NCBI GenBank assembly: GCA_039105265.1 | Contig: JAPFFF010000003.1 | Span: 8,308,001 to 8,372,000 of the forward strand | Length of the DNA: 64,000 nucleotides | Direction of reading: 5' to 3' | DNA from: Tritrichomonas musculus | Lineage: Eukaryota > Parabasalia > Tritrichomonadida > Tritrichomonadidae | Shown here: positions 10,625-20,557 of the stretch, piece after piece | Layout: each line of letters starts with the position of its first letter | Position numbering within the stretch: position 1 is the stretch's first letter | Position numbers and translations under genes: made by a program | Notes under the pieces: model-generated | What the model saw: only the letters and a program-made list of their open reading frames with translations | Databases searched by the model: none | Told to the model about the DNA's origin: nothing

Positions 10625-12662
10625 TTTTTTTGAAATCTTTTAATTTATTCTATGTGCTGCTTGAATGAATTGTATGATCATTGAATTTATTTCTATGCAA
10701 ATTCAATCTTTTCTGAGGGGCATTCAAATGTACAGAAAAAAAGGAGCTCCACAGAGCTATCAAATCAAATTTTCAACTTCTAATCAACACAGATGAACGT
10801 AAAATATTCTAAATTTTGTATTTTTCTCAGAAAAATGAATAAAAAAGGAAAAAAATAAAATAACAAAAATTAGGATTATGCAATTATTACTTGAATGGTT
10901 TTTTATTAATAAAATTATGATATTATATATATATGCCATGCATCTATAAATATTTGTCAATTATTGTTAAACAATGCTACGTAGATGATGAGAAATAATG
11001 AATTTTTTTATAATTTTGAAAACACCAATTCTTGATCTGCTAGTCCTCATGGAATTTGGATGAAATATTTTTTTAATATGAATATTTTACATCCATATTT
11101 GATGTCAACACTAAAAAATACATTTTTTTGGTAGGGATAAAATAATTTTGATTTTACAACATGAAAATTTTTATTTTTCAAGTCGGCTCTTGTAGAAGGA
11201 GAATTGTTAGAAATCATTAAAGTGTATATATAATCGATACCAAATGTATTGATTAAAAATGCTTGATACAATAGTTGAAAAGCAAACAATTGAAAAATTT
11301 GGATAATGAAAATTGCAGCATTTCGTAATAAAATGTTTTTATCGTATTTAATACTGCATAACAAATACCCTAATTTGATTTTGAAATCAATATATTGCCT
11401 TGAAAACGAAAAAAAAGCGTTTTGGAATGAAATCAGTTTTTATAAAAATAATGGATAATTGTAAAATTTGAATTAAAATTAAAATTTTAACTAAAATTTA
11501 TTATTGCTCTTATCTATTTATTATATTAATTAATATATTTACTAACATATAATATACTTATTATATTATTTAATTATAATAAATTAAAATGAATATATCA
11601 TTTTATCACTATTTAAATCGTGATAATGGCCATTTTAATTATTTTAACTTTTGATACAATTGAATAGTATTAAAAATAATTTTAGGTTTTTATTTCAATT
11701 TTTGGAAATATATATAAATAAGCATATCTTATAATAATAATAACAATTTTAAATAAATTATTTGATATCTAGTAATATGGTCATAAATATAAGATGTTTT
11801 TAAAATCAATTTTTTATTTCAGGCAAAAAAATTTTTTTTTAACATTTTACTTTTTTTTTTTTATTTAGATGATTTTAATTTCTATTTTTAATTGGCTGAG
11901 TAATTAGAAAAAGTTTATCTGAAAATAGTTTTTAGAACTTTTTCAGTTTATACACGGTCAATGAGAAACTTTTTGATAAATCCTGAAATATTAAAAAGCG
12001 TGAATATCTATTCATGCTTTTTTATAGATTTATCAAATATTTTCTTTTTAGAAAAAATTCATAAAATTGGATTATCTTCGATTATTCCTCTCTAAAATTG
12101 TAAGAATTTTTTTATATTCCTTATTTTTTATTTAATTTGAATTTGAAAATAGTACATATCAAGCAAGATTATTAAAAAAATAAAAATTTGAGACAATCCT
12201 TTTAAAAAAAGTATTAAAAAGTAAAAAAAAAAATTATCGATAATATGTTAATGGAAATATGGTTAAAAATGAAATAATATAAATATAAAGTTTTGAATTA
12301 GATTTATTTTTTTTTATACAAAACTTTATTGAAAATATATTCTCATAGGCTTTGAAATTATTGAAAAGTTATATGAATTCAAATATCCTCTTAATAATTT
12401 TAATTAAAATAACTTAATGCAGCATTTTCAAAATACTTTATCATTGAATTAATATATATACAAATTTGTCATGCATATTTGTAGAACAAAAGCATTTTTT
12501 ATTATGATTTATTTTTTAAGATAGAAACAATTGAATGAAATAATAAAAAATTAACATTCAATTATCTATGTTCTGACTTTTGAGAAAGTTGTGAAAATTT
12601 CAAAGAAAATTTTATTACTTATGACTTTTTGTGAAGTTCAAAAATTTTAGTTTATATTTACT

Positions 12663-12674
12663 TCACTTTTATTG
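12663..12674 (+). promoter_or_regulatory. Initiator-like motif before the transposase
   Basis: TCACTTTTATTG lies six bases upstream of the ATG at 12681. It fits the trichomonad initiator TCA-Py-T-(A/T), which sets transcription start close to the start codon. It supports the ATG at 12681 over an upstream non-ATG extension. Confidence 0.5.
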
Positions 12675-12680
12675 TTTTTC

Positions 12681-14159
12681 ATGAATCAACATACATTAAG
12701 ACATTCAACTTTTCAAGAATTATTAGAAAGAAATGTACACAAACCAAAAAACATTGAAAAGATCAAAAGAAACTTGAAAGAGATATTATCAATCATTATC
12801 AATGGATATGGCTATGAAGGAATTGAATCTTATTGTTCTATGACAGAGAAATACATAATATCAAGAACAATATATTATGATTACTTGTTTTTAATTGATA
12901 TTGTACTCAGAGATTTAGCCGAAAAAGTTTGCCAAGAAAAATTGGATGAACTGAAAAAAACCACTCAAATAAAATTAGGCTTCGATGCTTCGTGGAGCCA
13001 CCGAAGAAATGGTCAACACTGCCTTGGAATTTTAATGGATTTAAAGACTAACTTCATTATTTGTTTCCATCTTGTTCACCATGGGAAAGAACAAGCTGCC
13101 TCTTTAAGTTCCACAGAAAAGCATTCAAAAAATATGGAAGGCATTTCATTGAACCATATCATCGAAAGGACACAAATAGACTCCTTAAGCAATCTAACTT
13201 TCATTCATGATTGCGATCTCACAGATCATAAATTAATATCAGAAAAACTTCCTCTTGCCAAAATTAAATTTGACACAAATCATTTATGCAAAAAAACCAA
13301 GAAAATTATAAATCAAATTTGCATGAACGATCAAGATTTGAAAAACCTTAATGAATTAATTCAAAATTTTTTTTCAATTTTACTACATGACAAAAATTTT
13401 AATAATGAAGAAAAACTCCAGAAATGGGAAAGCATGCCAAACTATTTTATTGAACATGAGGATCTGGACCCAGAATATAATGCTAAAGCATTAAAAACAC
13501 TAGATGAATTAATCTCAGACATATCTGATACATTTAGTAAAGTTGATCCAGAGTATACTACCAACCCAATTGAGTCGTTTAACCATTCTCGTGCTTCAAT
13601 AGCCAGCAAAAACACAGCCTTTAGAATTAGCTGGAGAATCCGTGCATATGTATCAATCATCAAATGGAATGTTCCATATTGGAAAAAAGCGATCTTTGAT
13701 TCTTTTCAGTTAACACTTCCTAATCATGTAATGTTACATGAAAAAGCTTTGGTAGAAACAAAAAGAAAGAAAGCCACAACAACAAAAACAGATGCATATA
13801 AAAAGAAAAGAGCAATCAAAAGAAAAATAAAAGCCAATAAGTACAAAGTCAGTTCAAAAGATAAGATGGTACACAATTATGCTGATGACATGCTTGAAGA
13901 TATTTCTTCAATGGATGTGCGAAACAAAAGACGAAAAGGGAAGTTTTCACCCGTACAGCAATTGATTATTGATGCTATATCAGCATTAGCCACTGAAGAT
14001 AAGCCATTTGTGCCGTACAACAAAATAATGAAATATATTACTACATACTTTGACACAAGCAAATATGCTCGACCTCAATTCGTAATTAGATCGCAGGTAA
14101 CCAGACTAGTCAACATGAACATTTTAATTCAAAAAAGATTTTCTTTTAAGCTTGTTTGA
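12681..14159 (+). CDS. Kolobok-like DDE transposase with C-terminal H15-like domain
   Basis: 492 aa from the ATG at 12681. It has the layout of an RNase H-fold transposase: Asp102 in GFDASWSHRRN...GILMD, an acidic motif FIHDCDLTDHK (Asp177/Asp179) followed by FDTNHLCKK, and Glu298 in NPIESFNHSRAS. The D...S...LxMD, HDxD and DxNHxxK series resembles Kolobok-superfamily and related Mutator-like transposases. Residues 357-400 are Lys/Arg-rich. Residues 422-492 read as a linker-histone H15 winged helix: SPVQQLIIDAISAL at the start, a central YNKIMKYITTYF helix, a basic helix with IRSQVTRLVNMNILIQK, and a closing SFKLV. A DNA-binding role for this tail is inferred. The frame is open throughout, so the copy may be functional. 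Confidence 0.8.
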   Translation: MNQHTLRHSTFQELLERNVHKPKNIEKIKRNLKEILSIIINGYGYEGIESYCSMTEKYIISRTIYYDYLFLIDIVLRDLAEKVCQEKLDELKKTTQIKLGFDASWSHRRNGQHCLGILMDLKTNFIICFHLVHHGKEQAASLSSTEKHSKNMEGISLNHIIERTQIDSLSNLTFIHDCDLTDHKLISEKLPLAKIKFDTNHLCKKTKKIINQICMNDQDLKNLNELIQNFFSILLHDKNFNNEEKLQKWESMPNYFIEHEDLDPEYNAKALKTLDELISDISDTFSKVDPEYTTNPIESFNHSRASIASKNTAFRISWRIRAYVSIIKWNVPYWKKAIFDSFQLTLPNHVMLHEKALVETKRKKATTTKTDAYKKKRAIKRKIKANKYKVSSKDKMVHNYADDMLEDISSMDVRNKRRKGKFSPVQQLIIDAISALATEDKPFVPYNKIMKYITTYFDTSKYARPQFVIRSQVTRLVNMNILIQKRFSFKLV

Positions 14160-15725
14160 CGAAATCAATTGATGATCATCAAACAATTATTTGATAATAA
14201 ACATTCTTCTTATTACATTTATTTACTTTTTATTCTCCATATCTTTTGCTTTATTATGTTTATATAAATCTATTTATTCTATAAGAGATATTTTAAAAAT
14301 AAAAAAAAAATAAAATTCAAAAGTTTATACAAATTATATGTATTTTTCTATGGTTTACATTTTTAATCTTATGAAAATAAAAGAAAAAAAATATTGAAAA
14401 ATATGGATGATAGAAGCATTTCTAGAGGTTTTTAACACTTGGATATGAAACTAGAGATAAATAGGAGATCAATAGTAGTATAACTGGCGTTTGGTCAAGA
14501 ACCTATTGTATGGGATATACATATGGATTTGAAAAAACTGAAAGAATATGAAAGGTTAGACTCTTTTGTTGATTTTTTTTTGGTATTTTGATTGCTGTTC
14601 ATGGACTCTTTGTTCGAATTTGGAGAATTCAAATTTGAATTTTCCCAAATGATAAATAATCGAAAAAAGTAATCGTTTTTTTTTTTATTTAAAGTTTTTT
14701 ATTTCAAGATCCTTAAAAAAAATTATATTACATATATATATTTGATATATATATATAAACAATTTATATATATGTTTAATTAATAATATTGATAATATGC
14801 TAATTAACTATATAAAGAGATAAAAACATATGAATTCAAAATCAGTTTAAATTATTAATTTTTTCTCAAAATATGAAATTTATAACAGATTTGTTTTTTA
14901 TTAATTAATATAATCAATCAAAATAATAGTTATATTTGCATGATAATATTTATACAATTTGTGAGAAAGAATTACTAATTTTGAGAGTGCTAACCCTTAT
15001 TTTAATTCAAAAACTGAAATATAATATATAGAATTTATTTGATTATTTTTTTATTAGTATCTTTGGATATAAATTGGATCAACTATTAATATTTATTTAT
15101 AATGTTATATTTATAAATATTACATTAATAATCATATCATTGGAGTATTTGATAAAAATTTAATTAATTTAATTTATAAATACTGGCATAAAATAAAGAT
15201 ATTTGATCAATCTATGTCATATAATATTATATTTATTACCTAGATATAATATTTAATTCTTTATGCCAGAAAAATATAGAGATAATCTGACAATTATGTT
15301 TAATTTTTGAACAAATATAATCTATAATTGTATATTAGCACGCAACAAAATATATTAAATATTTAGATATCATATATATTTATAGATATTCAAAATGGCT
15401 AAATAAAAGTATTTTTATATAAATGAAAAATATTCTCAATTTTTTGAAAGAATGTTTTTTTTATTCAATTATTTGAGGCAATTGAAATGTAAAAAAATTG
15501 ATATTTTTACAAATTCTCTTGTTTATAATATAAAATATATTTTAACAAAACATTAAACAAATCAAATATATATATTAATGTATATATATATAAAATAATT
15601 AATTTAAAATTTTTATTTGAAAAGATATATAAATATTTATCATATTTTAAAGGAATTTCTAATTTGCCATTAGCAAAAACTCATAGAATATTTTGAAAGA
15701 TATTACAAAAAGTGGGGAAAAGTTG
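14160..15725. other. AT-rich right arm of the TTAA transposon
   Basis: About 1.6 kb between the transposase stop and the right inverted repeat. Very A/T-rich with many short ATAT runs. No gene or internal repeat was recognised. Confidence 0.5.
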
Positions 15726-15748
15726 AGAAAAGCCAACTTTACCCTTAA
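15726..15748 (-). repeat. Right terminal inverted repeat of the TTAA element
   Basis: Exact complement of 10602-10624, ending CCAACTTTACCCTTAA. The terminal TTAA is the presumed target duplication. Confidence 0.85.
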
Positions 15749-17062
15749 GAGCATACAGATTTATTTATGAGCCAATTCCGCAACATTAGAATTCGTTATA
15801 CATTTCAAAATCGTGTAACTAAATGGTTTTAATAAACTATAAAAACGTAGGAAACTATTTGACCTCCGACTACTTGCATATATAGAATATTTATTTATTA
15901 TTAATGATATATTTAATTAATATATTTATTAAAATATTAAATTTTCTAACGGTACGTTTTGAGATATTTTCAAACATTTATAAGCCCAAAATTAACCAAA
16001 AAACCACAAATTCAATGGTTTACTAATGAAAATATTTTCCATCAAAAACAAATGAAATTATTATCAAGTGGCGGTATTATTAAGGAAGCTTACACTGCTA
16101 AGAATCGCCACAAATGAGTACAATCCCAGTTATGTCATAACTCTAAAAAGATTCAAAATTTGAAAAAGCAAGCAGCAATATGATGTAATCTACAAGATTT
16201 TACCTTTGTATAATTGGTTATTTTATAAGCATTGCTCTACAAAAGATGGAACAAATTTTTCAGTTTTGAAAAGCTATTCAATCATCTTTTACTACTTGTT
16301 TTTAACGTATTTATCGTGTTAAAAGACTATTTTGCGTACCAAATTTTACTTATTTGCAAATGATATGATTTGAAAATATAATACCTAAAAACTTTGGTAT
16401 AATAATACGTATTATATTTATATGGTTTATTAAAATAGAGCTTTTTTAAATATTTATCGAAATAAACATAATATAATAAAGATTTTGATATTATCAATTT
16501 TACAATGCTTCTCTCAATTTATTCGTTTTTATGTTCATACCATTTTGGCCCACCAAATATTGTGATGAAAAAATTGAAAGATCCATTAAAATTAAAATAT
16601 TGGAAATTTATACGTATAAAAAAGAAATATTATTACTTAAATATATTCATAATAATGTAATAATCAACAATATTCAAATAACTAATTATTTTCATCCTTC
16701 ATTTTTGTTCATTTTTTTATTTTATTTTTCAATGATTTTTTGACGATAAGTATTTGATTTTAATGTAAACTTTTCATTTAATATTCCGTCTTTAAAATGA
16801 TATGTGATGTAATTTATTTTAATTCAGACAATTAATTATTTACTTATACATATGCTTATTAATATACAAATGAAATTGTTTTTCAAATCTTCATTGATTT
16901 ATGATTACGTCCTAAACTATATTCAAGAAAACCTAATCATAAATCAATTATTTTAAAGCAAGTTATAGTAATAAAAAATCATCATGATGGAATAATAAAT
17001 ATATGCTTTTACTTTATTTTTGTGCTTGATTGTATGTTTATAATGAGAATAAAGATATATCT
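15749..17062. other. AT-rich intergenic with one hairpin
   Basis: About 1.3 kb without a supported gene; the 70-codon frame at 16531-16743 is A/T-driven and matches nothing recognised. The one structured item is an inverted repeat at 16893-16948, listed separately. Confidence 0.5.
16893..16948. repeat. 15-bp perfect inverted repeat (hairpin)
   Basis: ATTGATTTATGATTA at 16893-16907 pairs exactly with 16934-16948 across a 26-nt spacer. It could be a tiny foldback element or a cruciform-forming site. No target duplication was identified. Confidence 0.7.
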
Positions 17063-17105
17063 ATTATTATTATTTGAACAGACCTCAGCCAGATCAAAAA
17101 AGTGA

Positions 17106-17150
<45 letters not shown>

Positions 17151-17371
17151 TTTGTTTGTTAGTTATATTATATAATATATATAATCTAAGGTTAGCCCTT
17201 CGGCGGTTTTGTAAAATACGGCTATTTGGTCGTTCATTGAATAGTTTATTTTACAAAACTTCTACGGCACACGGCAAAAGTGCAACTTTTTGAATACTTT
17301 ACAAAAAAAAATCTTCAATTACGGCATACGGCCGAAAGGGATAATCTAAGGTCTGTTCAAATAATAATAAT
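17063..17371. mobile_element. Small foldback/MITE-like element, 309 bp
   Basis: The ends are a perfect 23-bp inverted repeat, ATTATTATTATTTGAACAGA... at 17063-17085 and its complement at 17349-17371; the outer ATT repeats are simple sequence, so the informative core is TTGAACAGACCT. Inside are a second inverted pair (GTTTTGTAAAATA at 17206-17218 with 17247-17259), a third loose pair (CCCTTCGGC with GCCGAAAGGG), a direct repeat ATAATCTAAGGT (17181 and 17341), and a (TA)n run. There is no coding capacity. Locally GC-richer words (CGGCGG, ACGGCCG) stand out against the background. Probably a non-autonomous element with a strong fold. Confidence 0.6.
17109..17148. repeat. (TA)n microsatellite
   Basis: An uninterrupted alternating TA run of about 35-40 bases inside the foldback element. 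Confidence 0.85.
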
Positions 17372-17680
17372 AATAATAAAAAAATAAATTTCTTTTTGAT
17401 ATTTAGTATTTTAATTTTACATATATATGCAATTAATTTTGTATTATACATTGTTGAATTTTGTTCCACGGATTCAGCTATAAAATCAATTTTTTTTTTT
17501 AACAAAAATTTGAATGGTTTATATATATTTCTCACAAATTTATTTTGTAACTTAATGCTGAATTCAAGGAAGTTCAATAATTAATATAGTGATTAATTTC
17601 GTTATATAAACGTATAAAATATTAATATATCTATATTTACCTCAAATCACAATTTTTACGAGATTTATACCAAAATTATT

Positions 17681-18971
17681 TTAAGGTTCTCCTTTCAAAT
17701 TCAAAAGATTAAATTCAATGAGATTTCACAAATAAAATATACATAAATATCGTTTTTAAAAATGAATTAAAATATGAAATTTATATAGATATATATTTCA
17801 AATGATTGAATAAAAATATTTTTATGGAATCTTATCGATTTTGTTTTTTTACAGATAGAAATCATAGAATTAAAAAATCAGTAAAATTTTGAATGAAATA
17901 AGATTTAATAGTTGAGGAGATGGGTCCCGACTCAATATTCTGGGACTTTTTGGGACTTAATAGGTTTTTTATTTAATCATATTATGATATGTTTAATTAT
18001 ATAAGATTATCTTTAATTATACCGATACAATTATTAAATATTTATTTATATTTAAAGATAATCATATTTTAATCTTAAAATATAAAATTGAAAGGAAAAT
18101 CATTCAAAATTTTGAGAGAAATATAGTATTTATCATTCTATTTGAAACTTCTAAAAAATCATTTAAAACGAATTAACAATATTATAGTTGCTCTAATTGT
18201 CTGGAAATAAATGGATATTGAGTATTTTTTTCAAAACATCGAAATGAATTATTATATATAGTCCATTTTACTTAAATTTTCTACATTAAATATGAAAATT
18301 AAAAATAATTGGTATTGATATTTTATTATTATGCATTTTTAAAGTGAAATTTTGTTTTTTTTGGAGGTTTTCGTATATAGAATAAACTTTAAAATTAACT
18401 TTTTGAGAATATTATGTCTAAAAAAAAATTAAGTTTATATCTTAATATTAAATCGCTATAATTTAGAATAAATCAATTGATTATATTATATTATAAAATT
18501 AAATACTTTTAAAATGCTTAAACATATAAATATATCCAATATTCAAAGAGAAAAAACAAAAACAAATTTCTCCCATTTTTTTAATATATTATACATTTAT
18601 CTCTGCTAATAAACAATATTTCGAAAAATTTAATAAAAATATAAGTTGTTTAATTTATATGTTATTTTATATTATGAATATAGTCTGAAATTGATAAATT
18701 TTTAAATGATTAGATAAATGCATTAGATCTTTCTTTTTACATTAAAATATAAAGAAATATAAAGAAATGTATAACTATTTTATTATTTAAATATGTTTAT
18801 TAAAAAGATGAAAATATAATAAGATAGATTTATTTTAAAATGAAAAAATACGTTATTTCAAGTCGGAACCCAAAACTTTTTCTGAAAAATGCTCTATTGA
18901 ATTATTTATTCTATGAGTTAATTCAATATTGAATGATTTACATTTTTTTTTTTTGGGAAGGAGAACCTTAA
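17681..18971. mobile_element. TTAA-ended MITE (copy 1), interrupted by a nested element
   Basis: It begins TTAAGGTTCTCCTT and ends with the exact complement. The outer sequences (17681-17917 and about 18870-18971) match, with few differences, the 355-bp element at 45844-46198, which lacks the central 0.95 kb. This copy is therefore the same MITE carrying an insertion. There is no coding capacity. The TTAA ends are compatible with mobilisation by a Kolobok/piggyBac-type transposase, though the inverted repeat differs from that of the 10602-15748 element beyond the shared TTAAGG. Confidence 0.82.
17922..18871. mobile_element. Nested non-coding element inside the MITE
   Basis: Bounded by GGGTCCCGACT (17922) and AGTCGGAACCC (18861-18871), an 11-bp inverted repeat with one mismatch. 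The approximately 950 bp between are A/T-rich and non-coding. Comparison with the uninterrupted copy at 45844-46198 shows that this block is extra DNA; about 20 bases of the host MITE next to the junction differ, so no clean target duplication is visible. Confidence 0.65.
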
Positions 18972-19504
18972 ATGATATATTTAAAAACTTTCAATATAAT
19001 TATCTGCTTTTATGACAATATGATAAATGATATTAGTTTTCTTCATCTTTTTTGTTGAGTTTTATTATTGAATGGTTTATTTTTTTAACGTACGAAAAAA
19101 CCATTCAAATAAAAAGAGTTAATCCTAACTTATAATAATAAATATGAATTGATGCTTCATTCCTACATAATACAAATAGGATATGAATTATGATCATTTT
19201 AAAATATAATATCAGCTGAAAATTCCAATTGGTTGGCATACCTCTTCATTCAGAGAGTTTCTATGAATTGGTAAATGTTTATTTCCGTAAATATTGTCAC
19301 GGCGGTTAAGGTCAATTTTGACGGTTATGGCTCTGCCATATATATATATATATATTTTTTTTTCAAATTAATAGCAAGCACGAGTTGTAAGCATAACATA
19401 CTAGTTGATCTTTGATTTTAATAATATTTATCAATCTTTTGTTTACAACTAAACATTCTTCTTAAATTTATGCTCATTATTCAGAGTTTTAAAATTTTTT
19501 AAAT

Positions 19505-20435
19505 ATCTACAAGTCATTGCAACTTTTAAGATCCGTTAAAAAGATTATTCAGTTCTCCATTAACAGCTAAATATGCATCTCAATTATAAGCTCGTTATAT
19601 TGGGTTTAAAAATTTTTTTAAATATCTACAAGTCATTGCAACTTTTAAGATCCGTTAAGAAGATTATTCAATTCTTCATTAACAGCTAAATATACATCTC
19701 AATTATAAGCTCGTTATATTGGGTTTAAAAATTTTTTTAAATATCTACAAGTCATTGCAACTTTTAAGATCCGTTAAGAAGATTATTCAATTCTTCATTA
19801 ATAGCTAAATATACATCTCAATTATAAGCTCGTTATATTGGGTTTAAAAATTTTTTTAAATATCTACAAGTCATTGCAACTTTTAAGATCCGTTAAGAAG
19901 ATTATTCAATTCTTCATTAACAGCTAAATATACATCTCAATTATAAGCTCGTTATATTGGGTTTAAAAATTTTTTTAAATATCTACAAGTCATTGCAACT
20001 TTTAAGATCCGTTAAGAAGATTATTCAATTCTTCATTAACAGCTAAATATACATCTCAATTATAAGCTCGTTATATTGGGTTTAAAAATTTTTTTAAATA
20101 TCTACAAGTCATTGCAACTTTTAAGATCCGTTAAGAAGATTATTCAATTCTTCATTAACAGCTAAATATACATCTCAATTATAAGCTCGTTATATTGGGT
20201 TTAAAAATTTTTTTAAATATCTACAAGTCATTGCAACTTTTAAGATCCGTTAAGAAGATTATTCAATTCTTCATTAACAGCTAAATATGCATCTCAATTA
20301 TAAGCTCGTTATATTGGGTTTAAAAATTTTTTTAAATATCTACAAGTCATTGCAACTTTTAAGATCCGTTAAGAAGATTATTCAATTCTTCATTAATAGC
20401 TAAATATACATCTCAATTATAAGCTCGTTATATTG
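19505..20435. repeat. 119-bp tandem repeat array, about 8 copies
   Basis: The word ATCTACAAGTCATTGCAACT recurs at 19505, 19624, 19743, 19862, 19981, 20100, 20219 and 20338, always 119 bp apart. Copies differ at only a few positions (for example ATATGCATC/ATATACATC and AACAGC/AATAGC). The first unit is preceded by a diverged copy (about 19420-19504), and the last ends at 20435, 120 bp before the MULE start codon. No spacer alternates with the repeat, so this is not a CRISPR array. It may be a subterminal binding-site array of the transposon. Confidence 0.93.
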
Positions 20436-20489
20436 AAACTTAAGTTATTAAATACTTTATAACATACCTGTTAGGATTGATTATAATAA

Positions 20490-20506
20490 CGTATACTATA
20501 CGTTTT
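20490..20506. promoter_or_regulatory. 17-nt palindrome upstream of the MULE gene
   Basis: AACGTATACTATACGTT is a perfect odd palindrome, and half of it (AACGTATACTATA) is repeated about 35 bp downstream. Position between the tandem array and the start codon suggests a protein-binding site; function is inferred only. Confidence 0.4.
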
Positions 20507-20542
20507 AAAGTATTAACGCTGAATGAACGTATACTATATCTT

Positions 20543-20557
20543 TCATTTCATTTATTT
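20543..20557 (+). promoter_or_regulatory. Initiator-like motif at the MULE start codon
   Basis: TCATTTCATTTATTT runs directly into the ATG at 20558 and agrees closely with the trichomonad initiator (TCA-Py-T-W...TCATTA). It supports the ATG at 20558 as the true start. Confidence 0.6.

Larger units (their letters stand above)
10602..15748 (+). mobile_element. Kolobok-like DNA transposon, 5.1 kb, TTAA termini
   Basis: A perfect 23-bp inverted repeat bounds this segment: TTAAGGGTAAAGTTGGC... at 10602-10624 and its exact complement at 15726-15748. The outermost TTAA on each side fits a TTAA target duplication, known for Kolobok and piggyBac elements. The only convincing gene inside is the DDE transposase at 12681-14159, oriented +. 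The remaining 2.1 kb on the left and 1.6 kb on the right are AT-rich without recognised genes. Intact inverted repeats plus an uninterrupted transposase suggest a young, possibly active copy. The Kolobok assignment rests on the transposase pattern plus TTAA; piggyBac is the main alternative, but its transposase signature is not seen. Confidence 0.75.

Noticed and set aside
11047-11364. 105-codon minus frame inside the TTAA transposon
   Set aside because: Phe/Ile/Lys composition typical of A/T-rich DNA and no recognisable motif; considered as a second transposon gene but not supported.
10602-15748. piggyBac assignment based on TTAA ends
   Set aside because: TTAA fits, but the transposase lacks the piggyBac DDD pattern and C-terminal Cys-rich finger; the motif series fits Kolobok better.
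16531-17584. Short frames of 60-92 codons in gene-free DNA
   Set aside because: A/T-driven composition, some crossing (TA)n runs or inverted repeats; no family resemblance.
19505-20435. CRISPR-like array
   Set aside because: The 119-bp units are directly adjacent with no variable spacers, and the host is eukaryotic.
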